Shown: positions 40,935 through 50,344, counted from the first letter of the stretch. The stretch: 64,000 nt of DNA from Candidatus Schmidhempelia bombi str. Bimp (GCF_000471645.3 NZ_AWGA01000055.1:1-64000); one strand, 5' to 3'. The notes: generated from the sequence alone by a model not told the origin. A program made the numbers and translations.

Positions 40935-41880
40935 ATAACTCCTGATGGCGCAATGGCTGAATCATTATCGTAATCAACATGATAAATAGATTTAATGAAC
41001 AGAGTAACACACCACATATCATAATCGCGATAGCAATCACTAAACCGTTTTTATCGACAAATCCTTGCATAACCCATGTGCCTAAACCTGGTCGTTTAAA
41101 GATAATCTCAATAATAATAGCTGAATATAAGATAATAGTTAGATTATAAGTTAAACGTGGGATAATGGATGGGAAAACATTGGGCAGCATATGGCGTAAT
41201 AAAATCTTTAATTGCGATTGCTCACGGATAGAAATTGCTTGTATATACTTCTGTTTGGCGACCTTCACGACTTGCTGACTGATCAATTGAATAGTAATAA
41301 TACAGGGATGAATAGAAAGAATAATCCCCGGTAACGCTAAATATTGTAACTCTTTAATAAGTTCTTGAGAGCGATTTAAGTCAGGGGTTAGGAAAACATC
41401 GATGATAGGAAACCCTGTTTTGGGATTGATTTGTTCTATTAGTGAACCAGAATCAGGAAACAAATAATGATTGCTAGCAAAAAGGGACATCATTAATACT
41501 GCTAGCCATACTATCGGGCAAGCACTAATAATAAGGCTTCCAGCTTGAATCAATTTGTTGGACCAATGATCGGGTTTGAGACCCGCAATAATGCCTAATA
41601 GGCTGCCTGTAATGGAAGATAGCAATACGGCAAATAGGCATAATTCAATCGTTGGCGGTAATACCTGTTTTATTATGGTGCCTAATGATAGCGTGTCATA
41701 ATTGGAAATAAGCAATCGACCAGATAGTAAATCACCAAAATAGCCGAGATAAGCATAAAAAAAAGCGTATTGATTATAAATTGTGCCAGATGCCAAATAG
41801 GCCACAGCAAAACTTAACTGAGATAATAGCAATAAGATAAATAGATAAGTAAATATTTTCTTTAAAATATAAATGATCAT
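40924..41880 (-). CDS. sapB: Sap/peptide ABC transporter permease SapB
   Basis: This 318-aa permease of the DppB/OppB type starts MIIYILKKIF like E. coli SapB and has VLPPTIELCLFAVLLSSITG, ISACPIVWLAVLMMSLFAS and FKRPGLGTWVMQGF. Similarity is weaker than for SapD/F but order and length fit. It is the first gene of the operon: the periplasmic binding protein gene sapA, normally directly upstream, is absent, and the next gene upstream is rne. Confidence 0.87.
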   Translation of the reverse strand: MIIYILKKIFTYLFILLLLSQLSFAVAYLASGTIYNQYAFFYAYLGYFGDLLSGRLLISNYDTLSLGTIIKQVLPPTIELCLFAVLLSSITGSLLGIIAGLKPDHWSNKLIQAGSLIISACPIVWLAVLMMSLFASNHYLFPDSGSLIEQINPKTGFPIIDVFLTPDLNRSQELIKELQYLALPGIILSIHPCIITIQLISQQVVKVAKQKYIQAISIREQSQLKILLRHMLPNVFPSIIPRLTYNLTIILYSAIIIEIIFKRPGLGTWVMQGFVDKNGLVIAIAIMICGVLLCSLNLFIMLITIMIQPLRHQELYDE

Positions 41881-41947
41881 TTATATTCTCTTTAATTAAG
41901 AATAACCCGATTAATGTTTGAAATACCATCGATTAATTACTGATAAC

Positions 41948-41982
41948 AATCTATAGCAGCGCATAATACACTGCTATAGATT
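41948..41982 (-). terminator. Hairpin between rne and sapB
   Basis: A perfect 12-bp stem AATCTATAGCAG/CTGCTATAGATT with an 11-nt loop lies 26 nt after the rne stop codon. The T tract on the exit side is poor, so it may end or only stabilise the rne mRNA. Confidence 0.5.
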
Positions 41983-42007
41983 ATTCATATGGTGATCATT
42001 CAGATTT

Positions 42008-45000
42008 TTAGTGTTGGTTTTGCTCTGACGTTTGAGGTTTACTCATTGCCGCATATGCATGACTATCCGCACTATGCCCCCCCGCATACCCTTTTCCAGT
42101 AAATTGATAATTTGAATCAGGTAAATGCGTCACTAACACGACATCTTCGACACTATTGATAGGGGTATTAGTTGCGGGTGCCTTTGTCATGCCAGCATAA
42201 GCATGCGTTTGCCTACAATGAATTAGTGGCTGCTCCACTATCTCCACCACCGTATCTTGGTTAAGTGGCAATATCTCCTGCATAGACGGTACGGATTCAA
42301 TTATAGGCTCAACAGATAAAGAGGGCTCGATATTCGTTAATGCTGGAGATGGGCTTTCATCTTGCTTAGAATAATTAGTACCCTGTGCCCATTGCTCAGA
42401 AGATTGTGCCATCATCACGTTAGATTGATTGCCTAAATTAACCTCGACCTGATTTAACGGATTTTCGATGGTTGTTACCGCTTCATTATTAGTAACATCA
42501 TGCTCAATGGTGTCTACAACGATTTCGACTGGGGTAACCATAGTTGTTACTTCGGTTACTGGGCTTAAACTCGTGGTAGTTGTTACAGATGTTTCAATCG
42601 ACGTTTCTGTCGCTACTTCTGTTACTAAAGACATTGAGTCGTTTTGATTGATTAAGCTATTTTCATCTTGCTCACTAACCATTTTATTGGCATTAACTGG
42701 TGGTTGTTCCAATACAATTGATTCTGAGTTCTGATGATGATGAATTAAAGAGTAATCAATACATACTTTACCTAAAGCTAACTCCGGGGATGCGACCGCC
42801 ATCGCTAGCGGCATAGGCGATTCAGCTAAACTTGCCTCTTTTAAGCGTTTTCTGCGTTGACCATTCATACGTAGGTGTCGTGGCGTACGACGAGAACGAC
42901 GCATATCGCTATTATTGTCAGTCGTTGTATTTTCTGTGACTGATTCTTTTGCCATGCTGATCGTATTGCTCTTATCTTCTTTAACATCATAAGATGGCAT
43001 AGTCTCTACACTAAACGCTGAGCTAGGCGCCATTGGTTCTTGCGTATTGGTTTCTGATTGGGTTTCTGGCATAGCCAATGGCAGTAATGCTGTCTGCGTA
43101 GCAGTATCAACGATATCAGATACCTTATTGTCGTGATGAGATTCAACTTGATTATGCTGATTAACACGAACCGATTTGGTTAACGTACGTTGCGCTCGTC
43201 GTGGTTTAGGATCTCGTTTTTCTGTAACAATAGCCTTTTCGGGGGTTTTGTTTTTGTCAATCACCTCTACGGTTTTAACTTTTGCAGCATTGCTATTGGC
43301 TTTATCCGAATTAGTTTGGGATCGGCGGCTCGCTTTATTTTCTCTCACCGTTTCCGTACTGCTATTACGATTACGGCGGTTATTGCGTCGTTTATCCGTC
43401 TGACGTGTCGATTTTTGGTTGGATTGTGCTGTTTTTTTGTTACTTTCCACCGGTGTCTTAGAGGCGCTAAATAGACGACTTAAGCCAGTAAGCAATGAGG
43501 CAAATAACCCTTTTTTAGGCGCCGTTTCTTTGGTTTTAGGTTTTTCTTTTGGTGCTTTGGTTGATGTCTGTTTCGGATCAATGGTCACACCTGATAGAAT
43601 CGCCTTTTCAATCACTAATTCTGGTTGTACTTCTTCATCTTCTTCTTCCAATTCACGGATGAGTTTTGGTAAGTTATAACTTAAAACATCAATTTCTTCA
43701 CCTTGACGTTTACGAATCACCTTATATTGAGGCGTTTCCATCTCTTTATCCGCCGCAATCACAATTTTTAGTCCAGGATTTTCTTTCTCAATTTTAGCAA
43801 TGGCACGGCGTTTTTCATTCAATAGATAGCTAGCAATTGGAATAGGAACAATAACATCAATTTGTCCTGTATTCTCTTTTAGCGCCTCCTCATTAATAAT
43901 CCTTAATATTGATAAGGATAAGGAGTTGTTATCACGCACGGTGCCAGTACCACTACAGCGTGGGCAAATATGATGCGTCGCTTCTTTGAGTGAAGGACTT
44001 AGACGCTGGCGAGACATCTCTAATAAACCAAAACGTGAAATTCGAGTGGTTTGAATACGTGCACGATCGTTTTTCATCGCTTCTTTTAGACGATTTTCGA
44101 CTTCGCGTTGGTTACGAATTGGTGTCATATCAATAAAATCGATAACAATTAATCCACCTAAATCACGTAAACGCAATTGACGGGCAATTTCTTCTGCGGC
44201 TTCAAGATTAGTGTTAAATGCAGTTTCTTCGATATCACTACCACGAATTGATTTTGCTGAGTTGATATCTATCGCTGTTAATGCTTCGGTAGTATCAATA
44301 ACAATTGAGCCACCCGATGGTAAACGTACTTCACGTTGGAAAGCCGATTCGATTTGGGTTTCAATTTGTAAACGACTGAATAATGGTACATCACCTGAAT
44401 ATAATTTTAAACGATTTAAGTACTCTGTTCGGCCTAATCCAACTAAACGTTTTTTCGCAATCTCTAAAATTTGTTTGTTATCGATAATAATTTCACCGAC
44501 ATCATCACGCAGATAATCTCTAAACGCTCGTGTAATGATATCGCTTTCTTTATGAATAAGGATCGGCGCTGGGTGATTTTTGGCTTCAGTTTGAATCGCA
44601 TTCCAATAAGTCAGTAATGCATCTAAATCTTGTTGTAATTCTTCTTGAGATTTACCAACACCTGCGGTACGTGCAATAACACCCATACCCTTTGGCTTAT
44701 CAAGTGCATCAATAATCCGTTTTAAATCCGCGCGATCTTCGCCTTCTATACGGCGTGACACCCCACCAGCTTTAGGATCATTTGGCATTAAGACTAAATA
44801 ACTTCCTGCTAAACTAATGTAGGTTGTTAAGGCTGCGCCTTTCTTACCGCGTATCTCTTTTTCAATTTGCACTAACACTTCTTGACCTTCTTTCAGGTGT
44901 TTAATGCTTTTTCGACCAGAGAGATTAGCGGGGAAATAGTTATCGGCAATTTCTTTTAGTGAAAGGAACCCATCTCTTTCTCCGCCATAAGAAACAAAAG

Positions 45001-45166
45001 CGGCTTCAAGACTAGGATTGATTTTAACAATAGTTCCTTTATAAATGTTGGCTTTTTTTTGTTCATGGCCTGGACTTTCTATATCCAGATCATACAGGTA
45101 TTGACCCTCAACAAGTGCAACGCGTAACTCTTCTTGTTGAGTGGCATTAATTAACATTCTTTTCAT
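42008..45166 (-). CDS. rne: Ribonuclease E
   Basis: RNase E is the essential endonuclease and scaffold of the RNA degradosome, at the inner membrane. The 1052-aa protein has a catalytic half (1-about 530) very close to E. coli: S1 domain with KANIYKGTIVKI, catalytic Asp300 (TAIDINSAKS) and Asp343 (IVIDFIDMTP), and the zinc-link CPRCSGTGT near 401. A probable membrane-binding helix GLFASLLTGLSRLFSAS is near 555. A basic region rich in RRNNRRNRN follows, then a Ser/Thr/Glu-rich linker. The C-terminus FTGKGYAGGHSADSHAYAAM resembles the PNPase-binding site of E. coli. Confidence 0.97.
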   Translation of the reverse strand: MKRMLINATQQEELRVALVEGQYLYDLDIESPGHEQKKANIYKGTIVKINPSLEAAFVSYGGERDGFLSLKEIADNYFPANLSGRKSIKHLKEGQEVLVQIEKEIRGKKGAALTTYISLAGSYLVLMPNDPKAGGVSRRIEGEDRADLKRIIDALDKPKGMGVIARTAGVGKSQEELQQDLDALLTYWNAIQTEAKNHPAPILIHKESDIITRAFRDYLRDDVGEIIIDNKQILEIAKKRLVGLGRTEYLNRLKLYSGDVPLFSRLQIETQIESAFQREVRLPSGGSIVIDTTEALTAIDINSAKSIRGSDIEETAFNTNLEAAEEIARQLRLRDLGGLIVIDFIDMTPIRNQREVENRLKEAMKNDRARIQTTRISRFGLLEMSRQRLSPSLKEATHHICPRCSGTGTVRDNNSLSLSILRIINEEALKENTGQIDVIVPIPIASYLLNEKRRAIAKIEKENPGLKIVIAADKEMETPQYKVIRKRQGEEIDVLSYNLPKLIRELEEEDEEVQPELVIEKAILSGVTIDPKQTSTKAPKEKPKTKETAPKKGLFASLLTGLSRLFSASKTPVESNKKTAQSNQKSTRQTDKRRNNRRNRNSSTETVRENKASRRSQTNSDKANSNAAKVKTVEVIDKNKTPEKAIVTEKRDPKPRRAQRTLTKSVRVNQHNQVESHHDNKVSDIVDTATQTALLPLAMPETQSETNTQEPMAPSSAFSVETMPSYDVKEDKSNTISMAKESVTENTTTDNNSDMRRSRRTPRHLRMNGQRRKRLKEASLAESPMPLAMAVASPELALGKVCIDYSLIHHHQNSESIVLEQPPVNANKMVSEQDENSLINQNDSMSLVTEVATETSIETSVTTTTSLSPVTEVTTMVTPVEIVVDTIEHDVTNNEAVTTIENPLNQVEVNLGNQSNVMMAQSSEQWAQGTNYSKQDESPSPALTNIEPSLSVEPIIESVPSMQEILPLNQDTVVEIVEQPLIHCRQTHAYAGMTKAPATNTPINSVEDVVLVTHLPDSNYQFTGKGYAGGHSADSHAYAAMSKPQTSEQNQH

Positions 45167-45780
45167 TGATTATCACTCATTTTTTCTATTTGAAATTTAA
45201 GTAAAATCAACGGATTTTTTATCTTCATTTTAGTCAATATTTAAAGTGCTACAGCTAAATATATAGTAACTTGCTGCTTTAAGTTGGTGCTACTTGTCTA
45301 GTTCATTATTTTATTTATGTTTCTATCTTATTATTATGTTATGTGAACTTAACCTACATTTATAAATTGGTCTGATCTGAACTAAGACCAATTTATTCGA
45401 CATTTTATTTCTAAAATATTGAGTATAAAGAATAAAATAAGTGCATTTTATACCAAACTAAAATAAGTAATTTCTAATCCGTTATATTACTTAATGATGT
45501 TTTAAACAGTTTATATAGTAATGTCTTATGCCATTGCTGCATTAAGAGATATAAACATCAATAATGTATTAATTTTTCTATACAAAAATATAAAAGTAAT
45601 CATCGTCACATTTTATGTAAAATGATACATCGTGTATTATTCCCTTTTCATTAATTTATAGCAAGTAATAACCGAGCTATTTTAAATTTTTTTAACGTAA
45701 TGTCATCGGTTGTGATAAACTAAAAAAACTGATTAAAAAAACTCTGAAGCTTATATTATCTTAGTGGTGATAAAATCATA
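45167..45780. other. Long 5' region of rne and moaA promoter area
   Basis: About 600 nt of AT-rich DNA between divergent rne and moaA, with no gene seen. In E. coli the long rne 5' UTR mediates feedback control by RNase E. The length here would allow the same, but I could not identify an hp2-like hairpin by eye. Confidence 0.4.
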
Positions 45781-45790
45781 TGAAGTATAA

Positions 45791-45850
45791 GCCGTGATGG
45801 TTACTGTTAACACATCACCGGGTATAAAACAGAAATGTTTATACCTCCTG
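45791..45850 (+). promoter_or_regulatory. Structured moaA leader, candidate Moco-type riboswitch
   Basis: Two consecutive hairpins lie just upstream of moaA. The first pairs GTGATG (45794-45799) with CATCAC (45813-45818). The second pairs GGTATAAA (45821-45828) with TTTATACC (45838-45845), extended by an inner CA/TG pair. CTCC and TTGGAAAAGTG follow, resembling the end of the E. coli moaA leader, which binds molybdenum cofactor. The hairpins are seen; the riboswitch assignment is inference from position and limited resemblance. Confidence 0.4.
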
Positions 45851-45872
45851 ATTGGAAAAGTGTTTTTATTAT

Positions 45873-46856
45873 ATGCAACTGATTGATAATTATCAGCGTA
45901 GGTTTAAATACCTTCGTCTTTCTATTACTGAAGTGTGTAATTTTCAGTGTCAATATTGTCTGCCAAATGGTTATGCTATCCCGAAAGATGGTGCTCAAAG
46001 ACATTTTTTAACCTTAAATGAAATTGAACAAATTATTGCTTGTTTTGCCGATCTTGGCATCACCAAGATTCGTCTTACCGGTGGTGAACCAACATTGAGG
46101 CGAGATTTTCTTGATATCCTGTCATTAATTTATGCTGATTCACGAATTAAGGTAAGGGCGCTGACCACGAATGGTTTTCGCTTATTGAATCATGTTGCTG
46201 ATTGGCAACGCGCTGGCTTAACCGCCATTAATATTAGTGTGGATAGTTTATCCTCTGATACGTTTAAATTAATTACTGGGCAAGATCGTTTGCGTGAAAT
46301 ATTAGCGGGTATCGATAAAGCGTTAACCGCAGGCTTACAAACGGTTAAAGTCAATACGGTGCTATTAAAAGGGGTAAATAATCACTTAACCGATTATTTA
46401 CAATGGATTAAATATCGCCCCATTGAGTTAAGATTTATTGAATTAATGGAAACAGGCATGACGGGCGATTTATTTAATCGTTTACATATATCAGGACAAT
46501 GCTTAGAGCAGCAATTGCTGGCAGAGGGCTGGCAGCGACAAGCCAAAGATGAGGTCGCTGGCGCAGCGAGCGTTTATGCACATAGTGATTATCAAGGGAA
46601 AATTGGGTTAATCATGCCGTATAGTAAAGATTTTTGCCAAACGTGCAATCGATTACGTATTTCAGCAACTGGTAAAATTCATTTCTGTCTATTTGGCGAA
46701 AATGGGATTGATTTACGTGATCTGTTACAATCGCCAACACAGCGAGATGCCTTAAAATCGCGTATTTTATCTGGATTAACGACTAAGCCAGAACATCATT
46801 TATTACAGCAACATCAAACAGGATTAGCTAATACCTTATCTTATCTTGGTGGTTAA
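45873..46856 (+). CDS. moaA: GTP 3',8-cyclase MoaA
   Basis: MoaA is the radical-SAM enzyme that converts GTP to 3',8-cH2GTP, the first step of molybdenum cofactor synthesis. The 327-aa protein has the SAM cluster Cys22, Cys26 and Cys29 (CNFQCQYC), RLTGGEPTLRRDF, the second cluster CQTCNRLRISATGKIHFC, and the essential C-terminal Gly-Gly. The ATG at 45873 gives the family N-terminus; a TTG seven codons upstream is unlikely. moaBCDE do not follow, unlike in E. coli; gluQ is convergent. Confidence 0.94.
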   Translation: MQLIDNYQRRFKYLRLSITEVCNFQCQYCLPNGYAIPKDGAQRHFLTLNEIEQIIACFADLGITKIRLTGGEPTLRRDFLDILSLIYADSRIKVRALTTNGFRLLNHVADWQRAGLTAINISVDSLSSDTFKLITGQDRLREILAGIDKALTAGLQTVKVNTVLLKGVNNHLTDYLQWIKYRPIELRFIELMETGMTGDLFNRLHISGQCLEQQLLAEGWQRQAKDEVAGAASVYAHSDYQGKIGLIMPYSKDFCQTCNRLRISATGKIHFCLFGENGIDLRDLLQSPTQRDALKSRILSGLTTKPEHHLLQQHQTGLANTLSYLGG

Positions 46857-47741
46857 CTAAATGGATGAATAGACTTTACTTTGTCTGGGTATAGCTGTAG
46901 TTTGCCAATGAGCTTGCCCCCAGCTCAGTAATTGTTCTTTATTATAATCTTGCCAATCGGATGGTAGGGGTTGATTCAAAAACTGTAAAACGGTCGCCAA
47001 AGTGTTAACAACGGGGGCATGAGCGATAGATTGCGCACGATTTTGTTTGGATAATTTCCTCCCATCGTTATTCAGTGCTAATGGCAGATGGAGATAATTG
47101 GGGGCGGTCCAATTAAGTTGTTGGTATAGTGAGAGCTGGCGGCTGGTGGGAATCAGTAAATCGGCACCACGCACAACTTCGGTTATTCCCTGAAAATGAT
47201 CATCAAGTACCACAACTAAATGGTAGGCATAACATCCGTCACGTCGAAATAGGGTAAAATCTTCCTTTGCCAGCGCTTGATCTACTTGCTGCCAACCAAG
47301 CAGTTGATCAAAGAAACGATAAATTGGATAGGATTGGCGTAAACGGATAGCTAATGGATAGCCACTGGTTTGTGGGGTTAGTTGGCGATGACGGCAAAGA
47401 TTATCGTAAATACCGTTTTGTTGTTGGATACGTTGACGGCGACAGTCACAGTAATAAGCCTGACCATTCGCAATTAACTGCGTTAATATTGATTGATAAC
47501 GCGCTATGCATTGAGATTGATAAAGTACTTGATTATCCCATTGCAAGCCAAAGCGTTCGAGCGTCGCTAAAATTCGCGTTGCCGCACCATTCACTTCACG
47601 TCGCCGATCAATATCTTCTATACGAACTAACCAATCGCCATTTTGTGCTTTTGCTTGTAAGTAGCTAGCAACAGCCGTGACTAATGAGCCAAAATGGAGA
47701 TCCCCTGTAGGAGAAGGGGCAAAACGGCCAATATAAGACAT
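46857..47741 (-). CDS. gluQ: Glutamyl-Q tRNA(Asp) synthetase
   Basis: GluQ (YadB) is a truncated glutamyl-tRNA synthetase that attaches glutamate to queuosine in tRNA-Asp. The 294-aa protein has the HIGH-type PSPTGDLHFG at 9-18, a zinc site YCDCRRQRIQQQNGIYDNLC, and the KMSKS-type RKLSKQN near 229. It has no anticodon-binding domain, as expected. It follows dksA after a terminator-like hairpin, as in the E. coli dksA-gluQ pair. Its 3' end abuts convergent moaA. Confidence 0.94.
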   Translation of the reverse strand: MSYIGRFAPSPTGDLHFGSLVTAVASYLQAKAQNGDWLVRIEDIDRRREVNGAATRILATLERFGLQWDNQVLYQSQCIARYQSILTQLIANGQAYYCDCRRQRIQQQNGIYDNLCRHRQLTPQTSGYPLAIRLRQSYPIYRFFDQLLGWQQVDQALAKEDFTLFRRDGCYAYHLVVVLDDHFQGITEVVRGADLLIPTSRQLSLYQQLNWTAPNYLHLPLALNNDGRKLSKQNRAQSIAHAPVVNTLATVLQFLNQPLPSDWQDYNKEQLLSWGQAHWQTTAIPRQSKVYSSI

Positions 47742-47836
47742 GCCTATTTACTGTGATTAACAAAATAAGCAGTATTATAACCAGAATTAGGTAAAAGCCA
47801 AAGATAGTCGATATAGAAAAATAATCTAAAAAAGCT

Positions 47837-47872
47837 AATAAAAAGTGAGTAATAATCATGATTACTACTCAC
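47837..47872 (-). terminator. Terminator between dksA and gluQ
   Basis: A 28-nt near-perfect inverted repeat (47845-47872, GTGAGTA arms, one mismatch) is followed on the minus strand by TTTTTATT. It would end most dksA transcripts and leave gluQ to read-through or its own promoter. Confidence 0.8.
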
Positions 47873-47897
47873 CAAAGAAGTCAATGATAACCGATGA

Positions 47898-48350
47898 TTA
47901 AAAGCCCATCTGTTTTTCGCGTAATTCAGCTACCGTTTTACAATCAATACAAAGATCTGCCGTTGGGCGAGCTTCTAAACGACGAATACCAATTTCAATT
48001 CCACAGGATTCACAAAAACCAAAATCGTCTTCTTCGATTTTCTTTAAGGTCTTTTCAATTTTTTTGATTAGCTTACGTTCTCTATCACGGGTTCTAAGTT
48101 CTAGACTAAATTCTTCTTCTTGTGTTGCTCTATCAGCTGGATCTGGGAAATTCGCTGCTTCATCTTGCATATGAGAAACTGTTTTATTCATTTCATCACG
48201 CAACTGTTCCAACCATGCTTGTAGAATCAACTTAAAATGGTTAAGTTGTGCAGGATTCATGTACTCTTCGCCTTTTTGCTCTTGATAGGGTTTAAGACCT
48301 GCCATGGCAAGAATACTTAGGGAAGAGGACGCTTTTTGTTCCTTTTTCAC
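47898..48350 (-). CDS. dksA: RNA polymerase-binding transcription factor DksA
   Basis: DksA enters the RNA polymerase secondary channel and with ppGpp controls rRNA, tRNA and amino-acid promoters. The 150-aa protein has the coiled coil with the tip DPADRA at 70-75 (acidic residues kept) and the C4 zinc finger Cys113, 116, 134 and 137. The start is GTG at 48350, because AAAGGAG lies 6 nt upstream of it. A TTG seven codons earlier would place this site inside the gene. Confidence 0.95.
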   Translation of the reverse strand: MKKEQKASSSLSILAMAGLKPYQEQKGEEYMNPAQLNHFKLILQAWLEQLRDEMNKTVSHMQDEAANFPDPADRATQEEEFSLELRTRDRERKLIKKIEKTLKKIEEDDFGFCESCGIEIGIRRLEARPTADLCIDCKTVAELREKQMGF

Positions 48351-48371
48351 AGCTATCTCCTTTAATAACAA

Positions 48372-48748
48372 TTATTATGTGCAAATCTGAAAGCGCTAAA
48401 CTATAACAACTATTTTGGAGTTCTCAAGTTTTTTTTCCTATTATTTTTCATTCTTAATTTATTAAAGTGAATTAAGCTGCCATTCTGCTCGTAATAAGAT
48501 AATTTTTTATACAAATAAACAATAAGTTATAAATAAAAATAGCATAGGTCATTGGAGAATAATCAGCTAAAAATTATTCAATCCTATTAGGATTATGCTT
48601 ATATTTTGTTAAGATCATTAATGATGCCTATTTTTGATGAATTAATGCAATTTTAGGCATAATGATTATTATGCCTAACTAAATTCACTAACGGTCATCA
48701 TTATATTTTGCAGCTAAGTGAGGGAAAATAGTCGTTCAAATGGGGCGA
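48372..48748. other. Intergenic region between dksA and folK
   Basis: AT-rich DNA with no gene seen. In E. coli pcnB and other genes are close to folK; none is found here. It must contain the dksA promoter, but no box is clear enough to place. Confidence 0.45.
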
Positions 48749-49231
48749 TTATTCCCAACGAACCAGACCATTTAACGGTACTTGCTGTAATCGTGTTGCT
48801 AATTTTTCACCATCAGGAAAGACGAGATCAGGTGCTAAGTCATAAAGCGGATAAAGCATAAACTCCCTATTTTTCATATCATAATGAGGTATGATTAAGC
48901 GATCCGTATCAATACTTTGTTGATCATAAAGTAAAATATCAAGATCTAAGGTGCGTGGTCCCCAACGATGCGTTTTACGCTCCCGCCCTTGTTCAAGTTC
49001 AATACGCTGGGTCTCATCTAATAATTGTTCGGCGGTTAACTGAGTATCAAGTTTAATTACCGCATTAAGATAATCGGGTTGATCGGCCGGTCCTAATGGT
49101 GTGCTTCGATAAAAAGGGGATATGGCCATCACGGTTGTTGCGGATAGTTGCGTTAACGCGTCGATAGCTGCTTTTGCTTGGTCTAATGGGGATTTTAGAT
49201 TGCTGCCCAATGCCAAATAAACAGTTGCCAT
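48749..49231 (-). CDS. folK: 2-amino-4-hydroxy-6-hydroxymethyldihydropteridine pyrophosphokinase
   Basis: FolK (HPPK) transfers pyrophosphate from ATP to 6-hydroxymethyl-7,8-dihydropterin in folate synthesis. The 160-aa protein (E. coli 159) has VYLALGSNLKSPLDQA at the start and the signature RKTHRWGPRTLDLDILLYD near 80-98 with the magnesium-binding Asp pair. GGAG lies 7 nt before the ATG. The start overlaps the stop of a short upstream frame (TAATG). pcnB, its usual upstream partner, is absent. Confidence 0.95.
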   Translation of the reverse strand: MATVYLALGSNLKSPLDQAKAAIDALTQLSATTVMAISPFYRSTPLGPADQPDYLNAVIKLDTQLTAEQLLDETQRIELEQGRERKTHRWGPRTLDLDILLYDQQSIDTDRLIIPHYDMKNREFMLYPLYDLAPDLVFPDGEKLATRLQQVPLNGLVRWE

Positions 49232-49494
49232 TAATGTTCTCCAAAAATGATGATATATTGTTCAATACATAGCGCCGTATTTAAAATTGCTTCAATACGA
49301 ATGTTATTTTGAATTATAGAATAAAAAGTAATGGCGTTGTTAATAAAGAGGTCATAGCATAAATCATTTAGTATTGGTTTCGCCAGATTGATATCGGTTA
49401 ACGCATGGCAAACACTTATAGAGTAACGGTAACCTAGTAAACAACCATAATCGTTTGGATTAAGGAGAATCAAGGGAAATAAAATGGTTTTCAC
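49231..49494 (-). CDS. Unrecognised small protein, possibly coupled to folK
   Basis: An 87-codon frame starting with GTG ends in TAATG shared with the folK start. The protein is rich in Ile, Leu, Asn and Tyr with several Cys (YGCLLGYRYSISVCH and LCYDLFINNAITFY) and has no recognisable family. No good ribosome-binding site precedes the GTG. The coupling geometry argues for a gene; the weak start and AT-rich composition argue for chance. Confidence 0.3.
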   Translation of the reverse strand: MKTILFPLILLNPNDYGCLLGYRYSISVCHALTDINLAKPILNDLCYDLFINNAITFYSIIQNNIRIEAILNTALCIEQYIIIFGEH

Positions 49495-49588
49495 TAGGCC
49501 AATTTAATCAATTAGCTATTCAGTGGAAGTTATAACCCATCTTATTCCCTAGGTGGGATCGCTTATTTTACATAATGAAGGAGACAAT

Positions 49589-50344
49589 ATGAATATTGCA
49601 TTAGTTACTGGTGCGTCATCAGGATTTGGTGAGGCAATTTGCCGTCGATTGATTGCTGAGGGATATCACGTTATTGGCTGTGCAAGACGCGTTGAAAAAT
49701 TATCTCGGTTACAACAACAGTTAGGCCAAAACTTTTTACCTTTACCCTTAGATATCACGCAACAACAGCAAGTCTCAAAGGTATTGGATCTTATTCCTGC
49801 CAAATTTCAACCCATTGATATATTAATTAATAATGCCGGTTTGGCGCTTGGTCTTGATCCAGCTTATCAAGCTGATTTTAATGATTGGCAAACGATGGTG
49901 GATACCAATATATTAGGCTTAGTTCATTTAACCCGCCTTATATTGCCAACGATGGTAGCGCGTAATCAAGGATATATTATTAATATTGGTTCAATAGCGG
50001 GTAGTTATGCCTATAAAGGCGGGAATGTTTACGGCGCGTCTAAAGCATTTGTTAAACAATTTAGTTTGAATTTACGAACTGATTTAGCGGGGAAACGAAT
50101 TCGGGTCACCAATATTGAGCCGGGGCTATGTGGCGGAACAGAATTTTCAACCGTCCGTTTTCATGGCGATAAGGTGAAAGCAGCAAGTGTGTATGATGGG
50201 ATTGACTATCTTACGGCGGATGATATCGCAAACAGTATTAGTTGGCTGCTAAGTTTGCCAAACCATGTTAATGTAAATTGTTTAGAGATTATGCCTGTTT
50301 CTCAAACGCCAGCCGGATTACATGTCACCAAACTAATAGAATAA
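49589..50344 (+). CDS. ydfG: NADP-dependent 3-hydroxy acid dehydrogenase YdfG
   Basis: This 251-aa short-chain dehydrogenase is close to E. coli YdfG (248 aa), which oxidises serine and other 3-hydroxy acids and reduces malonic semialdehyde. It has the cofactor motif TGASSGFGEAI at about 8-18, NNAG near 89, Ser (INIGSIAGS) and catalytic Tyr-x-x-x-Lys (YGASK). IEPGLCGGTEFSTVRFHGD matches YdfG. AAGGAG lies before the ATG at 49589; an upstream ATG lacks such a site. Confidence 0.9.
   Translation: MNIALVTGASSGFGEAICRRLIAEGYHVIGCARRVEKLSRLQQQLGQNFLPLPLDITQQQQVSKVLDLIPAKFQPIDILINNAGLALGLDPAYQADFNDWQTMVDTNILGLVHLTRLILPTMVARNQGYIINIGSIAGSYAYKGGNVYGASKAFVKQFSLNLRTDLAGKRIRVTNIEPGLCGGTEFSTVRFHGDKVKAASVYDGIDYLTADDIANSISWLLSLPNHVNVNCLEIMPVSQTPAGLHVTKLIE

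Noticed and set aside
43176..43679. Several frames antisense to rne
   Set aside because: They lie opposite the biased basic and Ser/Thr-rich tail of RNase E, whose codon composition keeps other frames open.
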